Source: Desulforhabdus amnigena
GTDB lineage: Bacteria > Desulfobacterota > Syntrophobacteria > Syntrophobacterales > Syntrophobacteraceae
DNA: 64,000 bases
Direction of reading: 5' to 3'
Assembly (NCBI RefSeq): GCF_027925305.1
Contig: NZ_BSDR01000001.1
Span: 523,001-587,000, forward strand
Positions 26,439 to 35,725 of this stretch are shown here, piece after piece. Position 1 is the first letter of the stretch, and every line of letters begins with the position of its first letter. The notes beneath the pieces are model-generated. The model did not search any database, was not told the DNA's origin, and was given only the letters and a program-made list of their open reading frames with translations. Both the position numbers and the translations under genes were made by a program.

Positions 26439-28712
26439 TCAGTGCTCTCCCATGACACACTGGTGGTCTTGTGCATCGATAACCGCAAGAGAAGCTGTAT
26501 TGACGATATCTTCGACTTCGCAGTCACGCTGCAGAACATGAATGGCCTTGTTGGTTCCCATCAGAATGGGACCGATCGCTTTGGCCCCCCCTAAACGGGC
26601 CATGAGCTTATAGGCGATGTTTCCAGACTCGAGGGATGGAAAGACGAGGACGTTCGCCTTTCCTTTCAACTGATTAAAGTCATACACAGAGTTGAGGATT
26701 TCGGGATCCACGGCCGTATCGGCCATCATCTCCCCATCAATGGCCAGGTCCGGACGCCGTTCCTTGACGATCTGGGTTGCACGGGCAACTTTTTCCGTAT
26801 GAGGATGGCGAGTGCTTCCGAAGTTGCTGAACGAAAGCATGGCAATGCGAGGCTCGATGTCCAGATGCTTTACCGTATCGGAAGCGCAGATCGCAATTTC
26901 CGCAAGCTGCTCGGATGTCGGCTCTATGTTGACCGTGGTATCGGCAAAGAACATGACGTCGTTCTGGAAGACCATCATGTACAGACCGGCGATGACAGAA
27001 GTCTTCTTGTCGAGAGGAAGTGTCTGCAGGGCAGGCCGAATGGTTTCCGGATAATGCTGGTTGACACCTCCCACCAGCCCGTCGGCGTCGCCCACCTTTA
27101 CCATCATGGCACCAAAGTAATTGGGATCATGCTGAAGCAGATGCCGGGCCTCGCGACGCGTGATTCCCTTGCGGCATCGGAGCTTGTAGAATTCCTCGGC
27201 GTAGTCATCGAGATGCTCGAACGTCTTCGGCTCGATGATCTGGACTCCATCCAGCTCCAGGCGAAGCTTTTTGATTTCTCTTTCGATCTCCTGTTTGGGT
27301 CCCAAAAGGATCGGACTGGCAATGCCTTCGTCCAGGATAATCTGACAAGAGCGCAGAACTTGATGATTCCCGCCCTCGAGAAACACAATCCTCTTGGGCT
27401 CCCGTTTGGCCTTTTGCATGATTCGATGCATAATCTCGTGGGATCGCCCCAGACGGCCTTCCAGGTTTTGCCGGTAGGCATCCCAATCGTAGATGGGCTT
27501 TCTGGCCACCCCGGTTTCAACCGCCGCCCTGGCCACCGCTGTGGATTCCCAGATGAGGACGCGTGGGTCGAAGGGCTTGGGGATAATATATTGTGGCCCA
27601 AATTGGAGGGACTGCCCGCCATAGGCCTTGATTACCGAATCGGGCATATCTTCTTTCGCCAGCGCGGCAAGTGCGTACACCGCAGAGATCTTCATTTCAT
27701 CGTTGATGGCGGTTGCGCTGACGTCCAGTGCGCCGCGAAAGATGAAGGGAAAGCCGAGCACGTTATTGACCTGATTCGGGAAATCCGAACGTCCCGTAGC
27801 CATGATCAAATCACTGCGTACCTCCAGGGCGTCTTTGTATCCAATTTCCGGATCAGGATTGGCCATGGCGAAAATAATGGGTTTATCTGCCATGCTTTTT
27901 ACCATTTCCCTGGTAACCAGGCCCGCAACGGATACCCCGGCAAATACGTCCGCGCCTTTCATGGCATCCGCCAGGCTCATCGGTTCGGAGCCGTTGGCAA
28001 GCCGCTCCTTGTATGGATTCATGCCCTCTTTTCTGCCCTTGTAGACAACGCCTTTTGAATCCACCAGGTAGACGTTCTCCCGCCTGACGCCCAGCTTTAT
28101 ATAGAGCTCCGCACAAGCGATACCTGCAGCACCCGCTCCTGAGAAGACCACTTTGACTTCGTTGATCTTCTTTCCCTGCAGTTCGAGTGCATTGAGCAAA
28201 GCCGCCCCGGAGATGATCGCCGTCCCGTGCTGGTCATCATGAAAGACGGGAATATTCAGGATCCCTTGCAGACGCTCTTCGATGTAGAAACATTCGGGAG
28301 CCTTGATGTCCTCAAGATTGATCCCTCCAAAAGTCGGCTCGAGTACCTTCACGACACGGATGATCTCGTCTGGATCCGTCGAATTCAGCTCGATATCGAA
28401 GACGTCGATATCTGCAAAGCGTTTGAAGAGCACGCTTTTTCCTTCCATGACCGGCTTTCCGGCAAGCGGTCCGATGTGCCCGAGTCCTAGCACGGCCGTT
28501 CCGTTGGTGATCACAGCCACGAGGTTGCCTTTGGCAGTGAATTCAAAAACCCGGTCCGGATTCAATTCGATCTCGCGGCATGGTTCGGCCACACCGGGGG
28601 TATAGGCCATGGCCAGATCTCTTTGGGTGGAACAGGATTTGGTCGGCTGGACCTCGATCTTTCCCGCACGCCCCTGGCAATGGTACTGTAGGGCATCTTC
28701 TCTTCGAATCAT
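26439..28712 (-). CDS. maeB: NADP-dependent malic enzyme with C-terminal phosphotransacetylase-like domain
   Basis: 757 residues, normal for MaeB. Residues ~1-430 form the malic enzyme: [33 protein letters not shown], the metal/substrate stretch FHDDQHGTA, and the NAD(P) fold [16 protein letters not shown]. Residues ~430-757 resemble phosphate acetyltransferase ([16 protein letters not shown] at the end), usually a regulatory, non-catalytic extension. Converts malate to pyruvate plus CO2 with NADP(H), or the reverse under anaerobic conditions. GGAG precedes the ATG. Followed by a TetR gene. Confidence 0.95.
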   Translation of the reverse strand: MIRREDALQYHCQGRAGKIEVQPTKSCSTQRDLAMAYTPGVAEPCREIELNPDRVFEFTAKGNLVAVITNGTAVLGLGHIGPLAGKPVMEGKSVLFKRFADIDVFDIELNSTDPDEIIRVVKVLEPTFGGINLEDIKAPECFYIEERLQGILNIPVFHDDQHGTAIISGAALLNALELQGKKINEVKVVFSGAGAAGIACAELYIKLGVRRENVYLVDSKGVVYKGRKEGMNPYKERLANGSEPMSLADAMKGADVFAGVSVAGLVTREMVKSMADKPIIFAMANPDPEIGYKDALEVRSDLIMATGRSDFPNQVNNVLGFPFIFRGALDVSATAINDEMKISAVYALAALAKEDMPDSVIKAYGGQSLQFGPQYIIPKPFDPRVLIWESTAVARAAVETGVARKPIYDWDAYRQNLEGRLGRSHEIMHRIMQKAKREPKRIVFLEGGNHQVLRSCQIILDEGIASPILLGPKQEIEREIKKLRLELDGVQIIEPKTFEHLDDYAEEFYKLRCRKGITRREARHLLQHDPNYFGAMMVKVGDADGLVGGVNQHYPETIRPALQTLPLDKKTSVIAGLYMMVFQNDVMFFADTTVNIEPTSEQLAEIAICASDTVKHLDIEPRIAMLSFSNFGSTRHPHTEKVARATQIVKERRPDLAIDGEMMADTAVDPEILNSVYDFNQLKGKANVLVFPSLESGNIAYKLMARLGGAKAIGPILMGTNKAIHVLQRDCEVEDIVNTASLAVIDAQDHQCVMGEH

Positions 28713-28786
28713 GTGAGCTCCATATTGGGCAATCGGACATCAATACAAAACAATCAGCCGGTTTGGTTCGCCGGGCTCCGGTCCTC

Positions 28787-28984
28787 CTAACCGATCAGAC
28801 TACACCGGAAAGGTTTAATGACGCCATGGACATCCTGCTTGGGCCGATTTCTGTCCACCAGCAGGTCGTTGATGCGGTTCCACCGGGCGTTGCTGTAATA
28901 CCTGCAGCCCTTTCCTCCATTAAAGAATTCGCAGTGATAGGCGCTCACATACTTCTCATACTTTCCGCAGTATTGGATGATCAT
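28787..28984 (-). CDS. Small Cys-containing hypothetical protein
   Basis: 65 residues from ATG at 28984, chosen because GGGGGAGAG sits 8 nt upstream; the frame is open further but without a good start. It contains CGKYEKYVSAYHCEFFNGG followed by KGCRYYSNARWNRIN, with Cys/His spacing that could bind metal. No family recognised. It ends 74 nt before the malic enzyme start on the same strand. Confidence 0.4.
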   Translation of the reverse strand: MIIQYCGKYEKYVSAYHCEFFNGGKGCRYYSNARWNRINDLLVDRNRPKQDVHGVIKPFRCSLIG

Positions 28985-29592
28985 AGGCTTCACTCTCCCC
29001 CACTCGCTCTCGACCATTGGGCAGCCAGCTAAGGCAACAGCACGTCCGAACCCAAAGCACCTTCTCCAATCACTTTCCTTTGGTGTCTCAACAGTGAATG
29101 CTCTGCAGCAGGCGTCATCAATAGCAACAGTGGATACGGAAAAGATAAAAACACCTAATAGTGACACTAAATGGTGAAAATACTAAATGCGTGTCAAGCT
29201 GTTTGTCAAGCAATTTTTATCAGGGCTTTTTTAACGTTGGAGACTACATTGGAGTGCTCGATGTAGCCCAGATTCCTCCGGCCCACGGATTTCCTTGTCG
29301 AGTGGTGTTGATAAACGGAGCAGGCGGAACGGGTGCTACGGCTTGAGGACAGAAAAACGGAAAAAAGGACTTGACAGAGAATCCGAAGCGCATATAAATG
29401 TCACTTATCGGTATCACTTAAAAGTAACACGATATAGATAAACATTGATCGCGATCAGGTGACCCCAAAGCTCAGTTCCTCCGGAGAGCTGTTGCCTCAG
29501 GTTCGAGCTGGCATCCGAGTTTGCTGACATTTTCCCACCCCCTCGATCGAAAGAGCTTGCCTGCTGCGCGTACCCAAAAACGCTGGAGCTGA
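28985..29592. other. No clear gene; AT-rich intergenic
   Basis: Contains several short AT-rich repeats of the type TAGTGACACTAAATGG and CACTTATCGGTATCACTT around 29150-29430, possibly promoter or operator sequence, but nothing that can be assigned. No terminator with a T-run was identified. Confidence 0.25.
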
Positions 29593-29763
29593 TATCCAAC
29601 AGCTGTTTCGTCGGTCAGGCAGATCGAAGAGCTGGGTTTGGATTTTTCAGAGTTTACGTTTGAAAAGACCAAGACTCGGTTCGTTACCCTCGAAATGCAT
29701 CCAGAAAGTAAACCGGGGCGTATTATCGGCGGCGGCCTGGATACCGCAGGCATGGCCAAGTAA
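29593..29763 (+). pseudogene. C-terminal protein fragment, unassigned
   Basis: A plus-strand frame opened after TGA 29590-29592 reads VRQIEELGLDFSEFTFEKTK then TRFVTLEMHPESKPG and RIIGGGLDTAGMAK to TAA 29761-29763. Composition looks like real protein and it ends cleanly, but there is no start and no family was recognised. Probably the surviving tail of a deleted gene. Confidence 0.35.
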
Positions 29764-29941
29764 TGGATAAGAGCGCCGCGTGAGGAAGTGAACAAGCGAG
29801 CAGCTGCCGGATGCATGAGCAATGGGGTTTCATTCGCCATTGAACGTCGCGGTTCCCAATCGGAGGGAATGAAAATGGCACCGCGAATTCCTGAAACTCA
29901 TCCGTGAAGCGGCCGTACGAAAAGAAAGGGGAGAAGGACTT

Positions 29942-31218
29942 ATGGAGCGAGTGTTTAGAACCTTGATGACAATATGCATGATTGTGATGCTGCCTGATCT
30001 TGCCGTGGCAGCAACGAATGGCACGCAACTCATAGGGATTCGTCCCATTTCCAGATCAATGGGCGGCGTTGGCATCGCCTACCCAATGGATGCAATCAGC
30101 GCTGTTTTCAGCAATCCTGCCGCCATGTGTTTCGGTCCCTACTGTCCGAATTCTCAGGTTGATTTCGCCGTCTCATTTTTGGCGCCCAACAGCAGCGCGA
30201 GCGTGACGGGACCTGGTGTAGGAGGAACGATCAAAGCCGACCCCAATAACAATGTCTTTATGATTCCCGCCATCGGGCTATCCATACCACTAACACAACT
30301 AACCAAAACGATGCCGTTATGGCGATTCGGTCTGGCGGCCTACGGCACATCCGGCCTGGGTGCTGATTATCGAGGTACAGACTTGGACCAGCCCAATTTT
30401 TTCGGCCCCGGGATACCCCTCATTACCGGTGCGTACACCAATCTGCAGACCGTCAAAACTGCTCCGGCCATCGCTTTTCGCCCCTTTGATTGCTTATCAT
30501 TTGGTCTCGCCTTTCACTTGGACTATGAGAGCCTCGATCAAAGGTACGGCTCTTCTTACGATTACGGATTTGGTGCTCAAATAGGGGGGCATCTACAATC
30601 CTACAGATAATTTCTCTCTCGGCTTGACCTACATCTCCCCGCAGAATGTGACACACGATAATGTCACGGACCTTGACGGAGACGGAAAGCTGGACGACAT
30701 TGAAAACGAGTCCCCCCCAGCAAGTCGGCTTCGGTGCGGCCTATCACCTGCTGGGTGACAATCTGGTGGTGGAGAGCGATGTCAGGTGGCTCAACTGGTC
30801 AAATGCCAATGGCTATGAGGACCTTGATTTTGAGAACCAGTGGGTGTTTGCGCTCGGCCTGCAGTACAAGCCAATCTCCAAACTGGTTCTCAGGGCAGGT
30901 TACAATTACGGCAACAGCCCCCTGGATGACCACAATGGTTTCATCGGCACCGGCCTATCCAATATTCAAGGCCATCGCCTGCCCACTTACTACTACGAAA
31001 CCTACAGGACCATAGGATTTGCCGCCATCCCCAAGTACCAAGCGACATTCGGCGTCGGCTATGAATTCTCTCCACACTTGGCGGTTAATATAGGATATGA
31101 GCATTCCTTCGAAAACACCTTGAAAGCGACAGGCACGGATCTTACCGGCCAACCGGTCACCCTGGAAAACAACCTGAGCGGCAATACCTTCGACACAGGG
31201 ATCATCTTTCGATTTTAA
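29942..31218 (+). pseudogene. fadL: FadL/OmpP1-type outer-membrane porin, two homopolymer frameshifts
   Basis: Signal peptide MERVFRTLMTICMIVMLPDL with cleavage after AVA, then SMGGVGIAYPMDAISAVFSN followed by PAAM, the conserved N-terminal plug motif of FadL-type hydrophobic-substrate channels. The first frame stops at 30610. Removing one G from the run at 30584-30589 continues IGGIYNPTDNFSLGLTYISP; removing one C from 30712-30718 then leads into VGFGAAYHLL and a complete barrel ending DTGIIFRF. Restored length ~425 residues is normal. Either a pseudogene or two sequencing errors. Would take up fatty or aromatic acids, fitting the acyl-CoA genes nearby. Confidence 0.8.
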
Positions 31219-31272
31219 GGCTCACTGTGGGCAGCCCAAGAAACTAAATTTACTACAAAATACTGGAATGAG

Positions 31273-32094
31273 ATGAACGTTAGAGAGGCTGAAGAAAACA
31301 TATCAGCGGAAAGGGTTACCCCGGCCATGGCCTGGGTTTACGACAGGTCCGGCCGGGGATCTGCACGGCTCCAGTCGGTGATCGTCGAAAAGCCTTTCAC
31401 CTTGTACTTGAACGGAAAAGAAGTGGTCACGCTACTCTGTGCAGGACGTTATCTAAAAGAACTGGCGGTGGGATTCTTTCATGCTGAAGGTTTTATAAAT
31501 ACACCCGACGATCTGATAGGCGTACGGATCCATGAAACCTCTGGCAAGGTGGAATTGCACACGCGTACCGATACGGCCCTTATAGAACGAATTTGGTCCA
31601 AGCGAACCATTACCTCGGGATGCGGCAAAGGCTCCTTGTTTTACAACGCCCTTGACGCCCTCCTGAGCAAGCCCGTTCTGAGTGAACTTAAAGTCTCTCC
31701 CGGTCAGATCTTTGATCGAGTGGAGGATCTCAACCGAATGAGTGAGACGTATCGGCTCACCCGTGGAGTACACAACACAGCCCTGGCCACTCCCGATGAG
31801 ATCATTCTCTTTCGGGATGACATAGGACGGCACAACGCCGTGGATATGATCGTCGGCCATTTGTTCCTGCGACATATCCCATTGCAGGACAAGATTCTTC
31901 TCACCACCGGACGCCTCACTTCGGAGATTCTCATCAAGGCTGCCAAAGTGGGGATTCCTGTTCTGGTCAGTCGAAACATAAGCACCTCACTCGCAATCGA
32001 ACTGGCAGGCTCCCTCGGCATCACGCTCATCGGCTTTGCCCGCGGAGGAAGATTCATCGTTTATACCGGCAGGGAAAGGTTGACAGAAGCTTGA
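31273..32094 (+). CDS. fdhD: Formate dehydrogenase accessory sulfurtransferase FdhD
   Basis: 273 residues. EKPFTLYLNGKEVVTLLC near the start, TSGCGKGS in the loop that carries sulfur-transfer cysteine(s) in the family, and the C-terminal ILFRDDIGRHNAVDMIVGHL and TTGRLTSEILIKAAKVGIPV, which bind the cofactor. FdhD passes sulfur from IscS to the molybdenum cofactor of formate dehydrogenases. Only one cysteine is present in the loop instead of C-x-x-C, as in many homologues. No formate dehydrogenase is adjacent; the molybdopterin enzyme at 53.8 kb is a possible client. Confidence 0.92.
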   Translation: MNVREAEENISAERVTPAMAWVYDRSGRGSARLQSVIVEKPFTLYLNGKEVVTLLCAGRYLKELAVGFFHAEGFINTPDDLIGVRIHETSGKVELHTRTDTALIERIWSKRTITSGCGKGSLFYNALDALLSKPVLSELKVSPGQIFDRVEDLNRMSETYRLTRGVHNTALATPDEIILFRDDIGRHNAVDMIVGHLFLRHIPLQDKILLTTGRLTSEILIKAAKVGIPVLVSRNISTSLAIELAGSLGITLIGFARGGRFIVYTGRERLTEA

Positions 32095-32335
32095 CAGCAT
32101 CCAGGCACAGTTCGCAACAGCTGGGCGGTTTCTGCTCTACCCGCTGGAGGTCGAAGCAAAAGTCTCCTGAAATCTCCGGAGATGGCTCCTGCCTGCTACC
32201 GATGCCTACCCGTTACTATCTTCCAATTCGCTGCATTCACACGCTTTGTAGGGCACTTCGTGGCAAGGACAGAGACGAGCCATGCAACACGTAAAATGCA
32301 GAATCATTTCCTGCCGCCAGGCTGAACACCATCAT

Positions 32336-32545
32336 GAACCAGTCCTGATCAGCGTTCTGGTCCAAGGAACGGTCAGATTGCTCAAGGCATCACTTCCTTC
32401 CGCGATTGAGGTTCACCAAGACATCCATATTTCTCCCAATGTTGGAATGGGCATGGCATTGGCAAATCCGAGCCAGATCCGTCAGTTGTTGATGAATCTG
32501 TGCATCAATGCTGTCCAGGCTATGAGGAAAATTGTCAGGGGGAGG
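32336..32545 (+). pseudogene. Histidine kinase ATPase-domain fragment
   Basis: Reads EPVLISVLVQGTVRLLKASL and, later, ANPSQIRQLLMNLCINAVQA, which is the start of a HATPase_c domain with its N-box (QLLMNLCINAVQAM). Sensor, H-box and the G-boxes are missing, and the frame then runs into transposon-derived DNA. The preceding 32095-32335 shows no gene. Confidence 0.6.
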
Positions 32546-32740
32546 GTAGGGCGTCCAAAAATGGCCTCTGAGGCCCGGTTTTAGTGCTCGGGATTTGGAC
32601 CACAGAAGTACTGGATAGGTTGTGCTCCACAGTTGTACGATAACCTGGATTTTATCAGCCATAATCCGGGAGGTAAGTACAATGATGAAAATACACATTC
32701 TCAGCGGCAGCGGGGGCGCATCTCTGTGGGCGGGTGCGCT

Positions 32741-33066
32741 ATGAGTCCGGAGACCAGATACAAAAGGAGCCGGGATAACTGGAAACAGAAAGCCGCGTGC
32801 AGAGCTGAGAAGAACCGCTACCAGAGTAAAGAGCTGGCCCGGGTCAAGACGGAGCGTGATAAGTTCAAAAAAGAGCTCAAGGAGAGCCGCGCTCGTATAC
32901 ACCAACTGGAGAGCCAGGGGCAGGTATTTGTCATCCAGAGCAAGGTGGATGTGGTCTTTTTGGCCCTGCAGCTGTTTGTGGTGGCTCGCATCGGGTTCCG
33001 GGCCGTGAGCCGGGTGTTGGGCATAGTGATGGGAGCCCTGGGTTTAAAAAAAAGTCCCTTGTCCAC
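32741..33066 (+). pseudogene. Transposase N-terminal fragment (unclassified IS)
   Basis: ATG 32741 begins MSPETRYKRSRDNWKQKAAC followed by a charged coiled coil (ELARVKTERDKFKKELKESR) and LALQLFVVARIGFRAVSRVL, a layout I know from the N-terminus of a long transposase family with a basic coiled coil and a C-P-Q-T motif. After a run of eight A (33046-33053) the frame shifts; the other frame gives KVPCPQT before a stop. The catalytic part is missing and the end abuts the IS21 remnant. Confidence 0.55.
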
Positions 33067-33074
33067 AGACAGGT

Positions 33075-33132
33075 GCGATAGGTTGAGCGCCTTCAAATTC
33101 TCCTTTAAGAGTATCTCTGTGCAGGCTTTCAT
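33075..33132 (-). pseudogene. IstB N-terminal stub of the IS21 remnant
   Basis: ATG 33130-33132 overlaps the end of istA and reads MKACTEILLKENLKALNLS, like the first residues of IstB helper ATPases. The homology ends within about 20 codons where the other transposase fragment begins, so the IS21 element has lost its right half. Confidence 0.5.
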
Positions 33133-34626
33133 GACAGGCCTCCAAGTTCAGCGTACACGGAAACGTCCGCCGGTTCGGTCGCAGGCCAGCCCTTCACAGG
33201 CTCAAAGCTTTCGCCGCCACCGGATGGCAGCAACAGGTGTTTTACGCCGGCGCTGGAGCTCACGCCATTTTGTACCGCCCGTTCCACCGCCGCCTCCACA
33301 TCTTCGGCCCGGTGATCCCGGTAGAGCATCAGCACCAGGATAAATTCCCGGGTCCCATCGGTTTCACCGTGACTTACCACAAACTTATCCCAGAGCCGCT
33401 CCAGGGACTCCGGCCAACTCTTGCGCCACTCTCTTATGGGCCTGGCCGAATCGAAAGCCCCGGGCCTTTGATGAAGCAGATCCAGGTAATGGTCGGGCTC
33501 AAGCCGCCATTTGTTGTTGCCAAACACCCTCTCATGGGTCGCTATTTTCTTGCCCCTCTGAAAAACCTCCACCCGGTCCACTCCGAGGATCGCCTCTACC
33601 CGAAACCCCACATAGCATGTGGGCACCGAATAGCGGTTTTTGTCCAGGATCACGGTTGCATAAGGATTTACCTTGCTCTCCACCGTCTCTATGTTGCTGA
33701 AAGGATGCGTCGGGAGTGCCAATAAATGAGCCTTCTCCTCTTCAAACAGTTCATCGACGCTTTTTTCACGGCCCTCTATCCGATGAGCTCCGTAGTTGAG
33801 ACACTCTCGCAGTATCTTTTCGTTAAGTTCTTCAAGACTCTCCGCTCTCAGGACGGGCACCATGTAGTTGCGCCGGGCAAAACCCACCAATCCTTCCACT
33901 CCACCCTTTTCGTGGCCGCTCGCCACGTTACAGAACCGGGCCGTGAAATTGTAGTAGCTTTGAAACTTCCTGAAAGCCTCCTGTTCCCTGCGATCTTTGC
34001 CCTTCAACACCTTTTCCACGGCGCTGGTTAGATTGTTGTAGACCGCCGTCCTGAAAACACCACCAAAGAACGAAAATGCCCGCATGTGCGCATCAAAAAA
34101 GGCTGCCTGCCTCTCACACGGGTAAAACCGCACATAATGCTTCCCTGAATACTTGGAGCGCATGCAAAAAAAACTTGAGCCGTCTCTCCTCTCCCCCGAT
34201 GATCGCCACAGCCCCTCCCCAGTCTGCTTCCGCTTCCTTGCCACAATCGGGCTCCGGGGGAACAAAAGCCTTGCCGCCTCCTACTCCCAGACGTATCCTG
34301 GCTTGCCGCACATATTGGCGAACCGTTGTCGCGCTACCTTCATAGCCTTCTTCGCTCACCAGCCGATGATAGATCCTCGTCGCGGTGTGACGCTACTTTC
34401 GTGGAGCATCCTTGTCCCCTTCCAACCAGGAATCGATCAGACTCAAGCAGGGACCGAGCACCGGGTAGGGCTGAAACCGCCTCCGCCCGTAACCGCTCGG
34501 CTCACCTCTTAGAACCTTACGGATCGTCTTCCTATCATGGCCCGTTTCCCGTGCAATCTCTCGTATGCTTTTGCCATAAACCCGATGCGCTGTCCGAATG
34601 TACTCATACTGATCCATGTTGATCAT
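33129..34626 (-). pseudogene. istA: IS21-family transposase IstA, interrupted
   Basis: Three blocks rebuild a ~500-residue IstA. Start near 34617-34626 (AGGAGGA upstream): MDQYEYIRTAHRVYGKSIRE with its helix-turn-helix; TAG at 34393-34395 replaces a Gln codon (RK-Q-RHTATRIYH); then EADWGGAVAIIGGEERRLKF; then a frame change in eight A (34167-34174) to the C-terminal block SKYSGKHYVRFYPCERQAAF through LLPSGGGE. The DDE residues include the Asp of the DWG motif. Two lesions make it inactive as read. Direct GGTGGGGGAATTTT repeats at about 34696 and 34731 resemble IS21 terminal repeats. Confidence 0.85.
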
Positions 34627-34719
34627 TCCTCCTGTCCTCCGATAACTCTGGCTGAGTTTTCTATCACCAGATCTTGCTACCAGATGACTGTGGAGGGTGG
34701 GGGAATTTTCGACCGTCAT

Positions 34720-35311
34720 TTGCCTCTTAGGTGGGGGAATTTTAGGCTATCAAAATCAGGTGTCGTCCCGATCAGATTGTCCGGATGCCTAAAACGCTCT
34801 AGGAGGGCCATGGCAAGAGGAGTGAGCTCCGAGCCTCGCCTCCACCATGGCTGCCTCCGGCTCGTTTCGATAGCAAAAGAACTTGACATAGCGGCTATGA
34901 CTCGCTAAATATATACACTATATAGTGGCACCTTAAAGTACTACCGTATTTTATCGCCTGGTGCTATACAACGTCGAATAGTCAAAGAGGATGAGTAGTG
35001 TGCGTTTTTCCCGGGCACCCATATCGATGGAACGAATCTCAGAAGAAGAAAAAGAGGGATGACAGGAGACAGGCTCCATCCATTTGACCGGCTGGTTCCT
35101 TGGAGCTGCAAAGACAGCAGCCCCTCAGGGCCTGTCCGAAAGGATTTTATAACATGGCCGCCGATTGCGGCTGTAACCGACGATCGGGCCAAGGACCTTG
35201 TGCACATTTGCCTTGTGGATGCCATTGAGCTTCCGACTCCAAAGTCGTTGACTCCCGCTGTTTCCGCGGCAGGTTCCCGCGCCTTGAAGAACGGAATCAG
35301 GAGGACGAAGA
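34720..35311. other. IS21 end and long leader of the PadR operon
   Basis: Begins with the IS21 terminal repeats, followed by a strong promoter at 34883-34911 and an operator at 34916-34927 (entered separately). The remaining ~380 nt to the PadR start contain no supported gene; a plus-strand frame at 35059-35331 overlaps the start and looks random. The leader is long enough to hold an RNA control element, but I recognise no riboswitch class. Confidence 0.4.
34883..34927 (+). promoter_or_regulatory. Promoter and palindromic operator of the padR-radical SAM-ABC operon
   Basis: -35 TTGACA 34883-34888, exactly 17 nt, -10 TAAATA 34906-34911. Overlapping the start-site region is the perfect 12-bp palindrome CACTATATAGTG (34916-34927). 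It is well placed to be the site of the PadR repressor encoded downstream, which would make the operon self-repressed until a ligand is sensed. Confidence 0.6.
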
Positions 35312-35725
35312 ATGCCCGTCGATCTGGATGAGTGCCCCTGTTCGGGGAAGAATATGAGTACGCTGTTGGCGCCGTGGATTCTCCTGACTCTTTACCGCCA
35401 CGAAGGGACCCATGGATATGAAATCCAGAAGATGATCCAGCAAAGGCTCTGCGAGCTGGGCCTGGGATCGAATATTGCCGGACTCTATCGCCACCTGAAG
35501 ATGCTTGAAAAGCGCGGGTTGGTCAAGCCCATCTGGGATACCGGCGAGACGGGACCGGCGAGGCGCACCTTTTTTCTCACCGAGGCCGGCAAGGAGTGTC
35601 TTGCTCGATGGATGAAAACCCTGAGCATTCAGATGTCCCTGATCGGCAAATTGTTGGACGAAGCCAACCGGACCTTTCTCCCGCTTACGAGTTCAGCTGA
35701 TATTGCCCATAAGGATGATCTATGA
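35312..35725 (+). CDS. PadR-family transcriptional regulator
   Basis: 137 residues; AGGAGG 7 nt before ATG 35312. The N-terminal winged helix is typical of PadR (LLAPWILLTLYRHEGTHGYE, IAGLYRHLKMLEKRGLVKPI, then RRTFFLTEAGKECLARWM). An N-terminal CPCSGKN with two cysteines is unusual and could sense thiophilic metals or redox, which would suit the ArsM-like partner (inference). The stop overlaps the next gene's ATG (ATGA), so translation is coupled. First gene of a five-gene operon. Confidence 0.88.
   Translation: MPVDLDECPCSGKNMSTLLAPWILLTLYRHEGTHGYEIQKMIQQRLCELGLGSNIAGLYRHLKMLEKRGLVKPIWDTGETGPARRTFFLTEAGKECLARWMKTLSIQMSLIGKLLDEANRTFLPLTSSADIAHKDDL

Noticed and set aside
35059-35331. 90-codon frame in the padR leader
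   Set aside because: Overlaps the padR start in another frame, has no good ribosome site and looks random.
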